Source of the DNA: an uncultured Ignatzschineria sp.
GTDB lineage: Bacteria; Pseudomonadota; Gammaproteobacteria; Cardiobacteriales; Wohlfahrtiimonadaceae
DNA: 36,809 nucleotides
NCBI GenBank assembly: GCA_947632245.1
Contig: CANRON010000006.1
Location: 1-36,809, forward strand
Direction of reading: 5' to 3'
The notes beneath the pieces are model-generated. The model saw only the letters and a list, made by a program, of their open reading frames with translations. It made no database searches and was not told the DNA's origin. Every line of letters begins with the position of its first letter. Position 1 is the stretch's first letter. Shown here in pieces: positions 1-6,257 of this stretch. A program made the position numbers and the translations under genes.

Positions 1-273
1 TACCCTGCCGCACTTAAGAATGCGATTGACCATCTCTACATTGAATGGAAAAATAAGCCTGCTTCAATGATTAGCTACGCCAATAGAGGGGGTGGCAAAG
101 CGGCAGCACAACTTCGCCAAGTACTCAATGGTCTAGATATGCAAGCGACTGATGAACAGGTAGAGATTAAACTCTCCGATCTAAACTTTGATGACCTTGA
201 AAGTCAATTATCTTCATACAATGAAGATTTAATTGCCATGATTCGTGCCAATGAATTGCTATTAAAAGGCTAA
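1..273 (+). CDS. NADPH-dependent FMN reductase family protein, 3' end (partial)
   Basis: The reading frame is open from base 1 to a TAA at 271-273, so the gene begins outside the window. The visible 90 residues start YPAALKNAIDHLY, continue with EWKNKPASMISYANRGGGKA and then QLRQVLNGLDM. This is the C-terminal half of the flavodoxin-like fold of NADPH-dependent FMN reductases (FMN_red/ArsH/chromate-reductase-like family). In that family the proline-alanine-leucine segment lies at the flavin and dimer face, and the glycine-rich stretch follows the next strand. Such enzymes are soluble homodimers that reduce FMN or quinones with NAD(P)H. The substrate cannot be told from this fragment. An ATG at 67 is internal to the domain and is not the real start. 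About 90 bases separate the gene from the membrane protein that follows, and I see no clear terminator between them. Confidence 0.8.
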   Translation, partial: YPAALKNAIDHLYIEWKNKPASMISYANRGGGKAAAQLRQVLNGLDMQATDEQVEIKLSDLNFDDLESQLSSYNEDLIAMIRANELLLKG

Positions 274-365
274 CGCCTCTTTCAAGGCAACCTCAATAAT
301 CTCGACGGCATCAATTGCACCACCCCACTCTACACCTATTTATCTCTTTCATAAAGTATGGATTT

Positions 366-1031
366 ATGCCTAGCTCAAAGACTATTTTTCGCCAGATTTT
401 GCATTCAAGACCGCATTTTATTATCTCTCTGATTATTGCTGCCGCTACTTTTGTTGTGCTTTCTCCACATCAAAGCCCCTTCATGAATTTTATTATTAGC
501 TGGAATGCGTTTTCGTGGGCTTATCTGCTTTTTTTAACGAATAAAATTATCCGCTGCCGAAATAAAGATATTCGCCTAGCGACGATCAAAGAAGATGAAA
601 GTGCCAAAATGGTATTGTTTTTCTTACTTGCCGGATGTTGTGCTAGCTTGCTTGTGCTGTTCTTAGCTCTCGGCGGCCATGATGACCTTTCTCATAAAGA
701 TGCCTTAATTCAATATGGTTTAACCGCTTCGACCTTGATCTCTTCTTGGCTCTTATTACCCATGGGTTATACCATGCACTACGCACATCTCTATTACAGC
801 AATCCTGTACATAAAGAACCTTGGCTGCTCTTTCCTGATAAAAACCTGAAACCCGGTTATTCTGATTTTATGTACTTCTCTTTTACAATCGCCGTGGCAT
901 CACAAACCGCAGATGTTGCGGTTGCCTCAAGCCCAATGCGCCGAGCGGTACTGCTGCAATCCATCGTCTCTTTTGTGTTTAATATGGCGATATTAGGTCT
1001 ATGCATCAATATTTCTGCGAGCTTCTTTTAA
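366..1031 (+). CDS. DUF1345 family integral membrane protein
   Basis: This is an inner-membrane protein of about 221 residues with roughly five hydrophobic segments. The C-terminal part reads GYSDFMYFSFTIAVASQTADV, then an SSPMRRAVLLQS stretch and a final hydrophobic helix with FNMAILGLCIN. This pattern (Y-x-D-F-x-Y-F-S-F-T, QT-x-D-V, MRR, FN-x-x-I) is the hallmark of DUF1345 proteins, whose function is unknown. A TTG at 315 would give 17 more residues but has no ribosome site, and the extension is hydrophobic without family support. I prefer the ATG at 366 (MPSSKTIFRQ), which gives a basic N-terminus before the first membrane helix, though its ribosome site is weak too. It may be co-transcribed with the upstream reductase gene or stand alone. 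Confidence 0.75.
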   Translation: MPSSKTIFRQILHSRPHFIISLIIAAATFVVLSPHQSPFMNFIISWNAFSWAYLLFLTNKIIRCRNKDIRLATIKEDESAKMVLFFLLAGCCASLLVLFLALGGHDDLSHKDALIQYGLTASTLISSWLLLPMGYTMHYAHLYYSNPVHKEPWLLFPDKNLKPGYSDFMYFSFTIAVASQTADVAVASSPMRRAVLLQSIVSFVFNMAILGLCINISASFF

Positions 1032-1147
1032 TATCCCTTAAGCCTTACTCTAAGCAACATTATCGACCTACTTCAATATAGATTATTCCGCGTGAGCGCT
1101 TAACAAGATATTTGCATGCACAAAATTAGGTCTGTTATCATTTTAGT

Positions 1148-1159
1148 ATTGATATCAAT
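1148..1159. promoter_or_regulatory. 12-bp perfect palindrome in the hflD promoter region
   Basis: ATTGATATCAAT reads the same on both strands. It ends 31 bases before the hflD ATG, just before an AT-rich TATATA element that could be a -10 box, with TTTTAG about 16 bases upstream of that as a poor -35. A palindrome in the promoter spacer is a typical repressor position. No specific regulator is recognised and the short length makes chance possible. Confidence 0.25.
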
Positions 1160-1190
1160 CGTTATATAAAATAAGAGATAAAATAGAGAA

Positions 1191-1793
1191 ATGAATAGAA
1201 ATCAAGTCATTGCCCTTTCTGCCGTATTACAAACCGCTATGCTTGTACATAGACTTGCGACTACTGGCTCAGTACCAAGCCAAGAACGAAATCCGCTATT
1301 AGAGAGCATATTTGCACTCACCCCAGAAAGCATTGATGATGTTTATGATGGTATTGGCAATATACGCCCTGGCATTGAAGGATTTGCACGCGGATTACAA
1401 GATATCCCCTCGCAAGCGAAAATTTATCTCTATTCCATTATTTCACTGGAAGCAAATCTCAGTAAAGACCCTGAAACATTAACAATCCTCGCATCGGGCC
1501 TTGAAAACCTCAAAGGACGCTTACAACACTTTGAGATCACCCATGAAAATATGATTGCCGGCATTGCGGATCTCTATTCACAAACATTAAGCAAGCTTTC
1601 TCCAAAAATCATGGTGAAGGGAGAACAATCTATTTTAAGCCAACCCTATATCGCCAATGAAATACGCGCCCTTCTCCTTGCCGGCGTTCGATCAGCCATG
1701 CTTTGGCGTCAATATGGCGGCAGTAAGTTCTCACTTTTATGGCCTTGGAATAAACTCCCTCAAACAGCGCAGCAAATTTTAATGACGCTCTAA
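1191..1793 (+). CDS. hflD: High frequency lysogenization protein HflD homolog
   Basis: This 200-residue, mostly helical protein matches HflD along its length. It has an N-terminal ALSAVLQTAMLVHRLA helix, a central LENLKGRLQHFEI segment, SKLSPKIMVKGEQSILSQP, and a C-terminal RALLLAGVRSAMLWRQYGGS block before QTAQQILMTL. E. coli HflD has similar length and the same block order. In E. coli it binds the phage lambda CII activator at the membrane periphery; its normal cellular role is unsettled. It usually sits directly behind mnmA (tRNA 2-thiouridylase), but here the upstream neighbour is a DUF1345 gene and mnmA is not in the window. Start: ATG with an AGAG-type ribosome site in AATAGAGAA. An inverted repeat at 1860-1887 follows the stop. 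Confidence 0.88.
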   Translation: MNRNQVIALSAVLQTAMLVHRLATTGSVPSQERNPLLESIFALTPESIDDVYDGIGNIRPGIEGFARGLQDIPSQAKIYLYSIISLEANLSKDPETLTILASGLENLKGRLQHFEITHENMIAGIADLYSQTLSKLSPKIMVKGEQSILSQPYIANEIRALLLAGVRSAMLWRQYGGSKFSLLWPWNKLPQTAQQILMTL

Positions 1794-1859
1794 CAATACA
1801 AAGATTCAATAATAGAACCTACATATATTCTTAAATCTTATTAAAAACACAGATTGCAA

Positions 1860-1887
1860 AAGGCGATACTTTTAACAGTATCGCCTT
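1860..1887. terminator. Bidirectional stem-loop between convergent hflD and kamA-like genes
   Basis: An 11-bp perfect stem, AAGGCGATACT pairing with AGTATCGCCTT, surrounds a 6-base loop. It lies between two genes that end towards each other (stops near 1793 and 1935). On the minus strand the stem is followed by a short T run (CCTTTT) and on the plus strand by TTGTCT. It therefore looks like a shared, modest intrinsic terminator, better for the minus strand. Confidence 0.6.
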
Positions 1888-1934
1888 GTCTCATATATAA
1901 GATGGGTATCGACCTACAAAGAACCTATTCCCCT

Positions 1935-2903
1935 TTAAGCTAAAACTCGTTTACCTTCCCCTTCCGGAATTTCGATAATTAGTCTCGGCACACAAATACC
2001 TGAAAGCGTCTCTCTAAGCGCTTTTACAAGTGCAATTCCGCGCTCATTCTCAACCACAAAATGACTAGTTCCTCGCGCCAAATCCATCTGGTGCAAATAA
2101 TAAGGCTTTACGCCATTTTCAATAAATCCGCGCATCAATGCTTGTAAATCCTCAAGCGTATCATTGACCCCTTTTAAGAGCACTGATTGAGACAATAGTA
2201 GAACACCGCGCTTACGAAGCGCTAATAGCGCTACGCGTGATGCTACCGAGAATTCGGACACATGATTCACGTGGAGCACTAGTGTCACAGCCTTGCCATT
2301 ATCCACAATATCTTCCAACAGCTGTAACAATTCTGGCGTGATTTTCTCCGGAGAGATCACCGGAATGCGAGAATGAATACGGATACTCTTAATGTGATCA
2401 ATGCTCGCTAGCGCGTGCAATACCTCAGATAATCTTCTTGCGGACAATACTAAAGGATCGCCCCCCGTTAAAATCACTTCCCATAACTCTGTATGTTCCC
2501 GAAAATAATCATAGGCATTGGCGAGATCCTCTTTCGAGAGCATATCCCCCTTGTGCCCGATCATCTCTTTTCGGAAACAAAATCGACAATAGACCTCGCA
2601 TAACTGCGTGACTTTCAACAATGCCCGATCTTCATAACGGTGAACAACCCCAGCAACGGGTGTAAAACGGCTATCACCAATAGGATCATCTAGCTCTTCC
2701 GGCAGGATATTCGCCTCTGATTTTGAAGGAATAAATTGCCTTAAAAGCCCCTCTTGAGCACATCCCTTCGTCTTCTCGATCTGCGTTTGCATTGTCGGGC
2801 TGATTTTTATCTGAAATTCCTTCGCCACTTGCGTGATTTCATCGCTCGGCACTAATAACCCTTCTGAATAAAGGTCATCTAAGGTCGTCCAATATCGACT
2901 CAT
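1935..2903 (-). CDS. Lysine 2,3-aminomutase-like radical SAM protein (KamA/EpmB family)
   Basis: This 322-residue radical SAM enzyme has the iron-sulfur motif C102-x3-C106-x2-C109 (CEVYCRFC) after an LLKVTQL strand. GGDPL follows in the SAM-binding region, and a C-terminal IPEGEGK (K318) matches the PLP-lysine position of lysine 2,3-aminomutases. The family isomerises L-lysine to beta-lysine. In EpmB the product is used by EpmA to modify elongation factor P. The N-terminal half (TTLDDLYSEGLLVPSDE, DDPIGDSRFTPVAGVVHRYEDR) resembles the short KamA-like proteins that sit beside epmA in many alphaproteobacteria rather than E. coli EpmB; this is a recollection of families, not a search. Neither efp nor epmA is in the window. 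The gene is divergent from miaA with only 52 bases between, so the two promoters overlap coding sequence. GAGGA upstream of the ATG is a plausible ribosome site. Confidence 0.8.
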   Translation of the reverse strand: MSRYWTTLDDLYSEGLLVPSDEITQVAKEFQIKISPTMQTQIEKTKGCAQEGLLRQFIPSKSEANILPEELDDPIGDSRFTPVAGVVHRYEDRALLKVTQLCEVYCRFCFRKEMIGHKGDMLSKEDLANAYDYFREHTELWEVILTGGDPLVLSARRLSEVLHALASIDHIKSIRIHSRIPVISPEKITPELLQLLEDIVDNGKAVTLVLHVNHVSEFSVASRVALLALRKRGVLLLSQSVLLKGVNDTLEDLQALMRGFIENGVKPYYLHQMDLARGTSHFVVENERGIALVKALRETLSGICVPRLIIEIPEGEGKRVLA

Positions 2904-2955
2904 TGCGTTATACTATCCTCAATAAATATGTGTTCGTTATCATAAGGGATTTTAC

Positions 2956-3888
2956 ATGAATAAGAGAGTTATTTGTTTAATGGGGCCAACCGCTACTGGT
3001 AAAACAGAGATGGCAATGCGGATTGCCGACACTATCCCGGCGCAAATAATTTCTGTTGATTCCGCCATGATCTATCGCCACATGGATCTTGGCACTGCTA
3101 AACCAGACAGAGCAACACTGAGCCAATATCCCCACAAATTAATTGATATTTGTGATCCTACGGACCGCTATTCAACCGCTGAATTTCGGCGAGATGCCTT
3201 AGTCGCCATTGAAGAGAGCTTTTCTGCCGGGAAAACCCCCGTATTAGTGGGCGGAACTTTCCTATACTTCCAATCGCTATTAGAGGGCATCTCTCCCATC
3301 CCTTCTGTGAGCGATGAGATTTTAACATCTCTCAACGAACAACTCGAAACACTAGGTTCTCCTGCGCTGCATGCGGAGCTTCTCAAAGTTGATCCTGAAA
3401 GTGGTGAGCGCCTTAATCCCAATGACTCTCAAAGGGTATTAAGAGCCTTAAGTGTATATAAAGAGACAGGTAAACCTCTGACTTATTTTTGGAGCCTACC
3501 CAAAAAATCAGGACTTGAATACCCGTTCATTAAACTCGCATTGGCAAACAACAATGAACGAAAACGTAACGCCCACATCACAAAACGCTATCAGATGATG
3601 ATTGAACAAGGACTTGTAGAAGAAGTATTGAATCTTCGTAATCAATATCCTGAACTTAATCTCGATTACCCCTCTATGCGCGCCGTTGGTTATCGTCAAA
3701 TCTGGAACTATCTTGAAAAAGAGACTACGCTTGAAGCGGCCATTGAACTTGCGATTATCGCGACAAGGCAATATGCAAAACGCCAAAGAACCTGGCTTAG
3801 AAGAGAGAGTAACCTTATTACTTTTGATGTTGAAGCTGAAAACTACCCGCAATCGGTATTAAATACAGTATCTGAATTTTTAGCCTAA
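2956..3888 (+). CDS. miaA: tRNA dimethylallyltransferase MiaA
   Basis: MiaA transfers the dimethylallyl group of dimethylallyl diphosphate to N6 of A37 in tRNAs that read UNN codons, which stabilises codon pairing. The 310-residue protein has the P-loop GPTATGKT at residues 10-17, ISVDSAMIYRHMDLGTAKP (substrate and tRNA contacts), the YPHKLIDI and RYSTAEFRRDA segments, and VLVGGTFLY. PNDSQRVLRALSVY and YPSMRAVGYRQIW follow, with a C-terminal ATRQYAKRQRTWLRR. Length equals the family norm. The start has a good ribosome site, AAGGGA seven bases before ATG. Unlike E. coli, no mutL precedes it and no hfq follows. The next gene converges on it after 33 bases, with no obvious terminator in that short gap. 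Confidence 0.97.
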   Translation: MNKRVICLMGPTATGKTEMAMRIADTIPAQIISVDSAMIYRHMDLGTAKPDRATLSQYPHKLIDICDPTDRYSTAEFRRDALVAIEESFSAGKTPVLVGGTFLYFQSLLEGISPIPSVSDEILTSLNEQLETLGSPALHAELLKVDPESGERLNPNDSQRVLRALSVYKETGKPLTYFWSLPKKSGLEYPFIKLALANNNERKRNAHITKRYQMMIEQGLVEEVLNLRNQYPELNLDYPSMRAVGYRQIWNYLEKETTLEAAIELAIIATRQYAKRQRTWLRRESNLITFDVEAENYPQSVLNTVSEFLA

Positions 3889-3921
3889 TAACGAGTGATC
3901 TTTGGCGCAAATTATAGCGTA

Positions 3922-4884
3922 CTATTGTGACTGCGTTTGCACCTCTATCACCTCTGCATTTAGCTCATCTTGCTCTTCTTGGAGCTCTTCCATCAACTCA
4001 TCACCAATTTCATGTAATGGTGTCTGCAAATTACTGTAATTGAGAAGAATGCTCGCATCCGTAATCGGCACCGCACGATTATATTCAAGCTCTTTTACAA
4101 AACTATCCATCAGCGCTTCAAGCTCTACCTCATCAAAATCATCGTTCACTGCAAGTAAATAACGGATACTTAAGGTTTCGATATCATCCGGCAAACGCCA
4201 ATACAGCTCCTTAGGAACATGTGTTTTATAAAAATAACGGTGTTTTTTGAAGAAATTTTTAGGCAATGCATCCACAATAGATAACGGCTGCCCACCACAC
4301 AATGTATTGAGCTGCCGAACAATCCGATTAGGATGCGCGCCCGTAACAAATGCGACATTAATATCAAAACCACAGAACTGATCTATTAATGTTTGCGTTC
4401 CATATTTTTTCAGAGAGAGTTTACCACTATTAACATTCATCGCCGCTAAAACGTCAGACAGCACCTTTCGCTGCGTAGGCTGATTCAATACGCCATAGGC
4501 ATGCCCACCACTAAAAAGAGTATCTTGATCAACCCCTCGCGCAACGATCGTAAATGCCTCATGATAAAGTGGGAGTACAAGCGAAAAACTTTGAGATAAC
4601 TTCTCATTGTAAAACTGCTCTGTTGTAATGATGAAATCAAATGAATCCAACTCTTTTTGAGATAGCGCCCCCTCTTCATGGTAACGCTCATAACAGCGGT
4701 GATAAGGATGAATCGCTTCATAACTCATACACAAGTGATCACTAATCGCACGATCTAATTCAGAAGGCGTTTGGCGTAAAATTTTAATCATCCGCTGCTC
4801 TTCCGAAAATACGGGTAAAGCTACCAACATTCCACAAAGAAACAGGCATAAAAAAAGATTGATTCGTTTCATACAATTTGGCAT
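3922..4884 (-). CDS. TAXI family periplasmic solute-binding protein, orphan
   Basis: This is a secreted protein of about 320 residues. The ATG at 4884 is preferred because AAGGG lies eight bases upstream; a GTG at 4911 and an ATG at 4872 are in frame but lack a ribosome site. A signal peptide (MKRINLFLCLFLCGMLVA, cleavage near FSEE) is evident. The mature part has LPLYHEAFTIVARGV, a GVLNQPTQRKVLSDVLAAMNV block, DINVAFVTGAHPNRIVRQL, FYKTHVPKELYWRLPDDIET and LSIRYLLAV. These match the order and spacing of TAXI-type TRAP-transporter binding proteins. The first third, where TAXI proteins normally carry the glycine-rich substrate loop, is short and divergent. The last 40 residues are an acidic, probably helical tail (EIGDELMEELQEEQDELNAE). 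No TRAP membrane subunit genes are adjacent, so the substrate and even a transport role are open. Confidence 0.6.
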   Translation of the reverse strand: MPNCMKRINLFLCLFLCGMLVALPVFSEEQRMIKILRQTPSELDRAISDHLCMSYEAIHPYHRCYERYHEEGALSQKELDSFDFIITTEQFYNEKLSQSFSLVLPLYHEAFTIVARGVDQDTLFSGGHAYGVLNQPTQRKVLSDVLAAMNVNSGKLSLKKYGTQTLIDQFCGFDINVAFVTGAHPNRIVRQLNTLCGGQPLSIVDALPKNFFKKHRYFYKTHVPKELYWRLPDDIETLSIRYLLAVNDDFDEVELEALMDSFVKELEYNRAVPITDASILLNYSNLQTPLHEIGDELMEELQEEQDELNAEVIEVQTQSQ

Positions 4885-4919
4885 TGAATACGCCCTTACA
4901 TTTAATTTCACTCAAATAC

Positions 4920-4947
4920 AAAAAAGCCCGAATCAGAGATTCAGGCT
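4920..4947 (-). terminator. Intrinsic terminator of the tRNA-Asn gene
   Basis: Read on the minus strand, AGCCTGAATC pairs with GATTCGGGCT (10 bp with one G-U) around a TCT loop and is followed by TTTTTTG. It starts 9 bases after the tRNA CCA end. It also separates the tRNA from the downstream TAXI gene, which therefore probably needs its own promoter. Confidence 0.85.
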
Positions 4948-4955
4948 TCTTAATT

Positions 4956-5032
4956 TGGCTCCTCGACCTGGGCTCGAACCAGGGACCCCTTGATTAACAG
5001 TCAAGTGCTACTACCAACTGAGCTATCGAGGA
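4956..5032 (-). tRNA. tRNA-Asn (anticodon GTT)
   Basis: Read on the minus strand, the 77 bases begin TCCTCGATAGCTCAG and end TCGAGGAGCCA. The acceptor arms TCCTCGA and TCGAGGA pair perfectly, with discriminator G and an encoded CCA. The anticodon arm CTTGA-CTGTTAA-TCAAG shows anticodon GTT, which reads AAC and AAU. The T arm is CCTGG-TTCGAGC-CCAGG. The D stem is slightly irregular, since the fourth pair is not Watson-Crick. It is a single-copy tRNA unit here, with promoter upstream and terminator downstream. I see no phage or island integrated at its 3' end. Confidence 0.96.
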
Positions 5033-5045
5033 ATTAAGGATTGCT

Positions 5046-5074
5046 ATAATAGTAGATCATTCTAAATCTGTCAA
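5046..5074 (-). promoter_or_regulatory. Sigma70 promoter of tRNA-Asn
   Basis: On the minus strand, TTGACA (complement of 5069-5074) is followed after exactly 17 bases by TATTAT (complement of 5046-5051). The -10 box ends 13 bases before the mature tRNA 5' end. The consensus -35 and ideal spacing suit a strongly expressed stable RNA. Confidence 0.8.
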
Positions 5075-5150
5075 ACAATTTACACGCCTTGTTGAAAAAT
5101 TAACCAACCTCCACTAATAATCAGTATGTTACGCCTTTAAGCACTAAAAT

Positions 5151-5981
5151 CTAATCTCGATTAAAAGAGAGTTCAACCTGGCCGATATAATTCCCCGTAA
5201 ATGGCATAATCGTGAAATTCATATCATCAAGCTGCACAACATCACCTTCTGAAGGGAGGCTGCCTGCGGTTTTCATAATCAAACCACTGAGCGTCTCTAC
5301 ATCCTCCTCATCAAATTCACGATGGAAATAGGCATTAAATTCTTCAATCGGGATGAGCGCATTGACAATAAATAGATTCTCACCGACAAGCTTTACATGC
5401 TCTTCTGGCTCTACTTTTCGATCATGCTCATCATCAATATCCCCGACGATCTGCTCGAGCAAGTCCTCAATCGTAATTAATCCTGATACCGACCCGAACT
5501 CATCTACCACCAATGCCATGTGAGTACGTTTCGTTCTAAAATCATTGATCAATGCAGTGACGAACTTGCCTTCCGGCACATACTCAACAGGGCGAATAAG
5601 CGGCTTGATATCTAACTCTTTTTCACCGATGTAGGGAAGCAGATCTTTAGAGAGAAGCACACCCATAATCTCTTCATGATTGTCTGATAGTACGGGAAAA
5701 CGAGAGTGCCCTGAAGCAATGATACGATCTAAGATCACTTGTGGCTCATCATCAATTGCAATGGTAATCATCTTTGCCCGCGGCAACATGATATCCCTGA
5801 CAATCTGCTGTGATCCCGCAATAATTGCACGAATCATCTCTATTGAATCATCACTGAGAATCCCTTGCGCTTTTGCTTCATCACAATCACGTAACAGGGT
5901 TTCAATACTGATATTTTTATGCTTATCGAATCCTAGTCGTTGCAACCAAGACTCGCCTTTCCTACTTCCTTCTTCAGCCAT
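5151..5981 (-). CDS. corC: CorC/YbeX family CBS-domain protein
   Basis: A 276-residue cytoplasmic protein of the HlyC/CorC family. It has a short N-terminal region (ETLLRDCDEAKAQGILSDDS), then IVRDIMLPRAKMITI, which opens the paired CBS domains (to about residue 190, including HMALVVDEFGSVSGLITIEDLLEQIVGDIDDE). The C-terminal CorC_HlyC domain (LFIVNALIPIEEFNAYF, ETLSGLIMKTAGSLPSEGD) ends the protein. There is no DUF21 membrane domain, which matches the short E. coli CorC/YbeX form linked to magnesium and cobalt efflux and to ribosome-associated functions. In E. coli it lies in the ybeZ-ybeY-ybeX-lnt operon, but those partners are absent here and the gene stands alone, divergent from mrcB. The ATG has AGAGGT eleven bases upstream. 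The 276-base gap before mrcB contains both promoters. Confidence 0.9.
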   Translation of the reverse strand: MAEEGSRKGESWLQRLGFDKHKNISIETLLRDCDEAKAQGILSDDSIEMIRAIIAGSQQIVRDIMLPRAKMITIAIDDEPQVILDRIIASGHSRFPVLSDNHEEIMGVLLSKDLLPYIGEKELDIKPLIRPVEYVPEGKFVTALINDFRTKRTHMALVVDEFGSVSGLITIEDLLEQIVGDIDDEHDRKVEPEEHVKLVGENLFIVNALIPIEEFNAYFHREFDEEDVETLSGLIMKTAGSLPSEGDVVQLDDMNFTIMPFTGNYIGQVELSFNRD

Positions 5982-6088
5982 CGCTTTCGTTTACCTCTAT
6001 GGATCAATTCTATTAGGCTAATTTTAATATCCTTAGATTATACCGATCTTATTCAAAATGCTACAAAGGAAATCATTTAAAAGTATAT

Positions 6089-6117
6089 TTTTCATTGACG
6101 TAAGTATCTTATATAAT
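6089..6117 (+). promoter_or_regulatory. Candidate promoter for mrcB
   Basis: A perfect TATAAT at 6112-6117 has TTTTCA 17 bases upstream (6089-6094) as a moderate -35. A nearer TTGACG (6095-6100) is too close to serve with this -10. The predicted leader is about 135 bases. The rest of the corC-mrcB gap shows only a loose AAATAGC/GCTATTT inverted pair after the promoter and no coding potential. Confidence 0.45.
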
Positions 6118-6257
6118 GCGAAATAGCCGGCGCATAGATCTCCGCACCGAAATAAATTTGATAAGCTATTTGGTTAGCACAAGCGCTTAGCGTGTTTGAA
6201 AGATCTTTTCATCCTCGCTTATACAATATTACTTCTTAGTTGGTTCCTGTTATCCCT

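Noticed and set aside
3508-3852. Minus-strand frame of 114 codons opposite miaA
   Set aside because: It lies wholly inside the conserved C-terminal half of miaA. The predicted protein shows no domain or signal, so it is a shadow frame.
4956-5032. tRNA-Asn as an integration site for a mobile element
   Set aside because: tRNA genes often host islands, but no integrase, repeat of the tRNA 3' end or foreign-looking genes lie on either side; xerC at 13.7 kb is the housekeeping recombinase.
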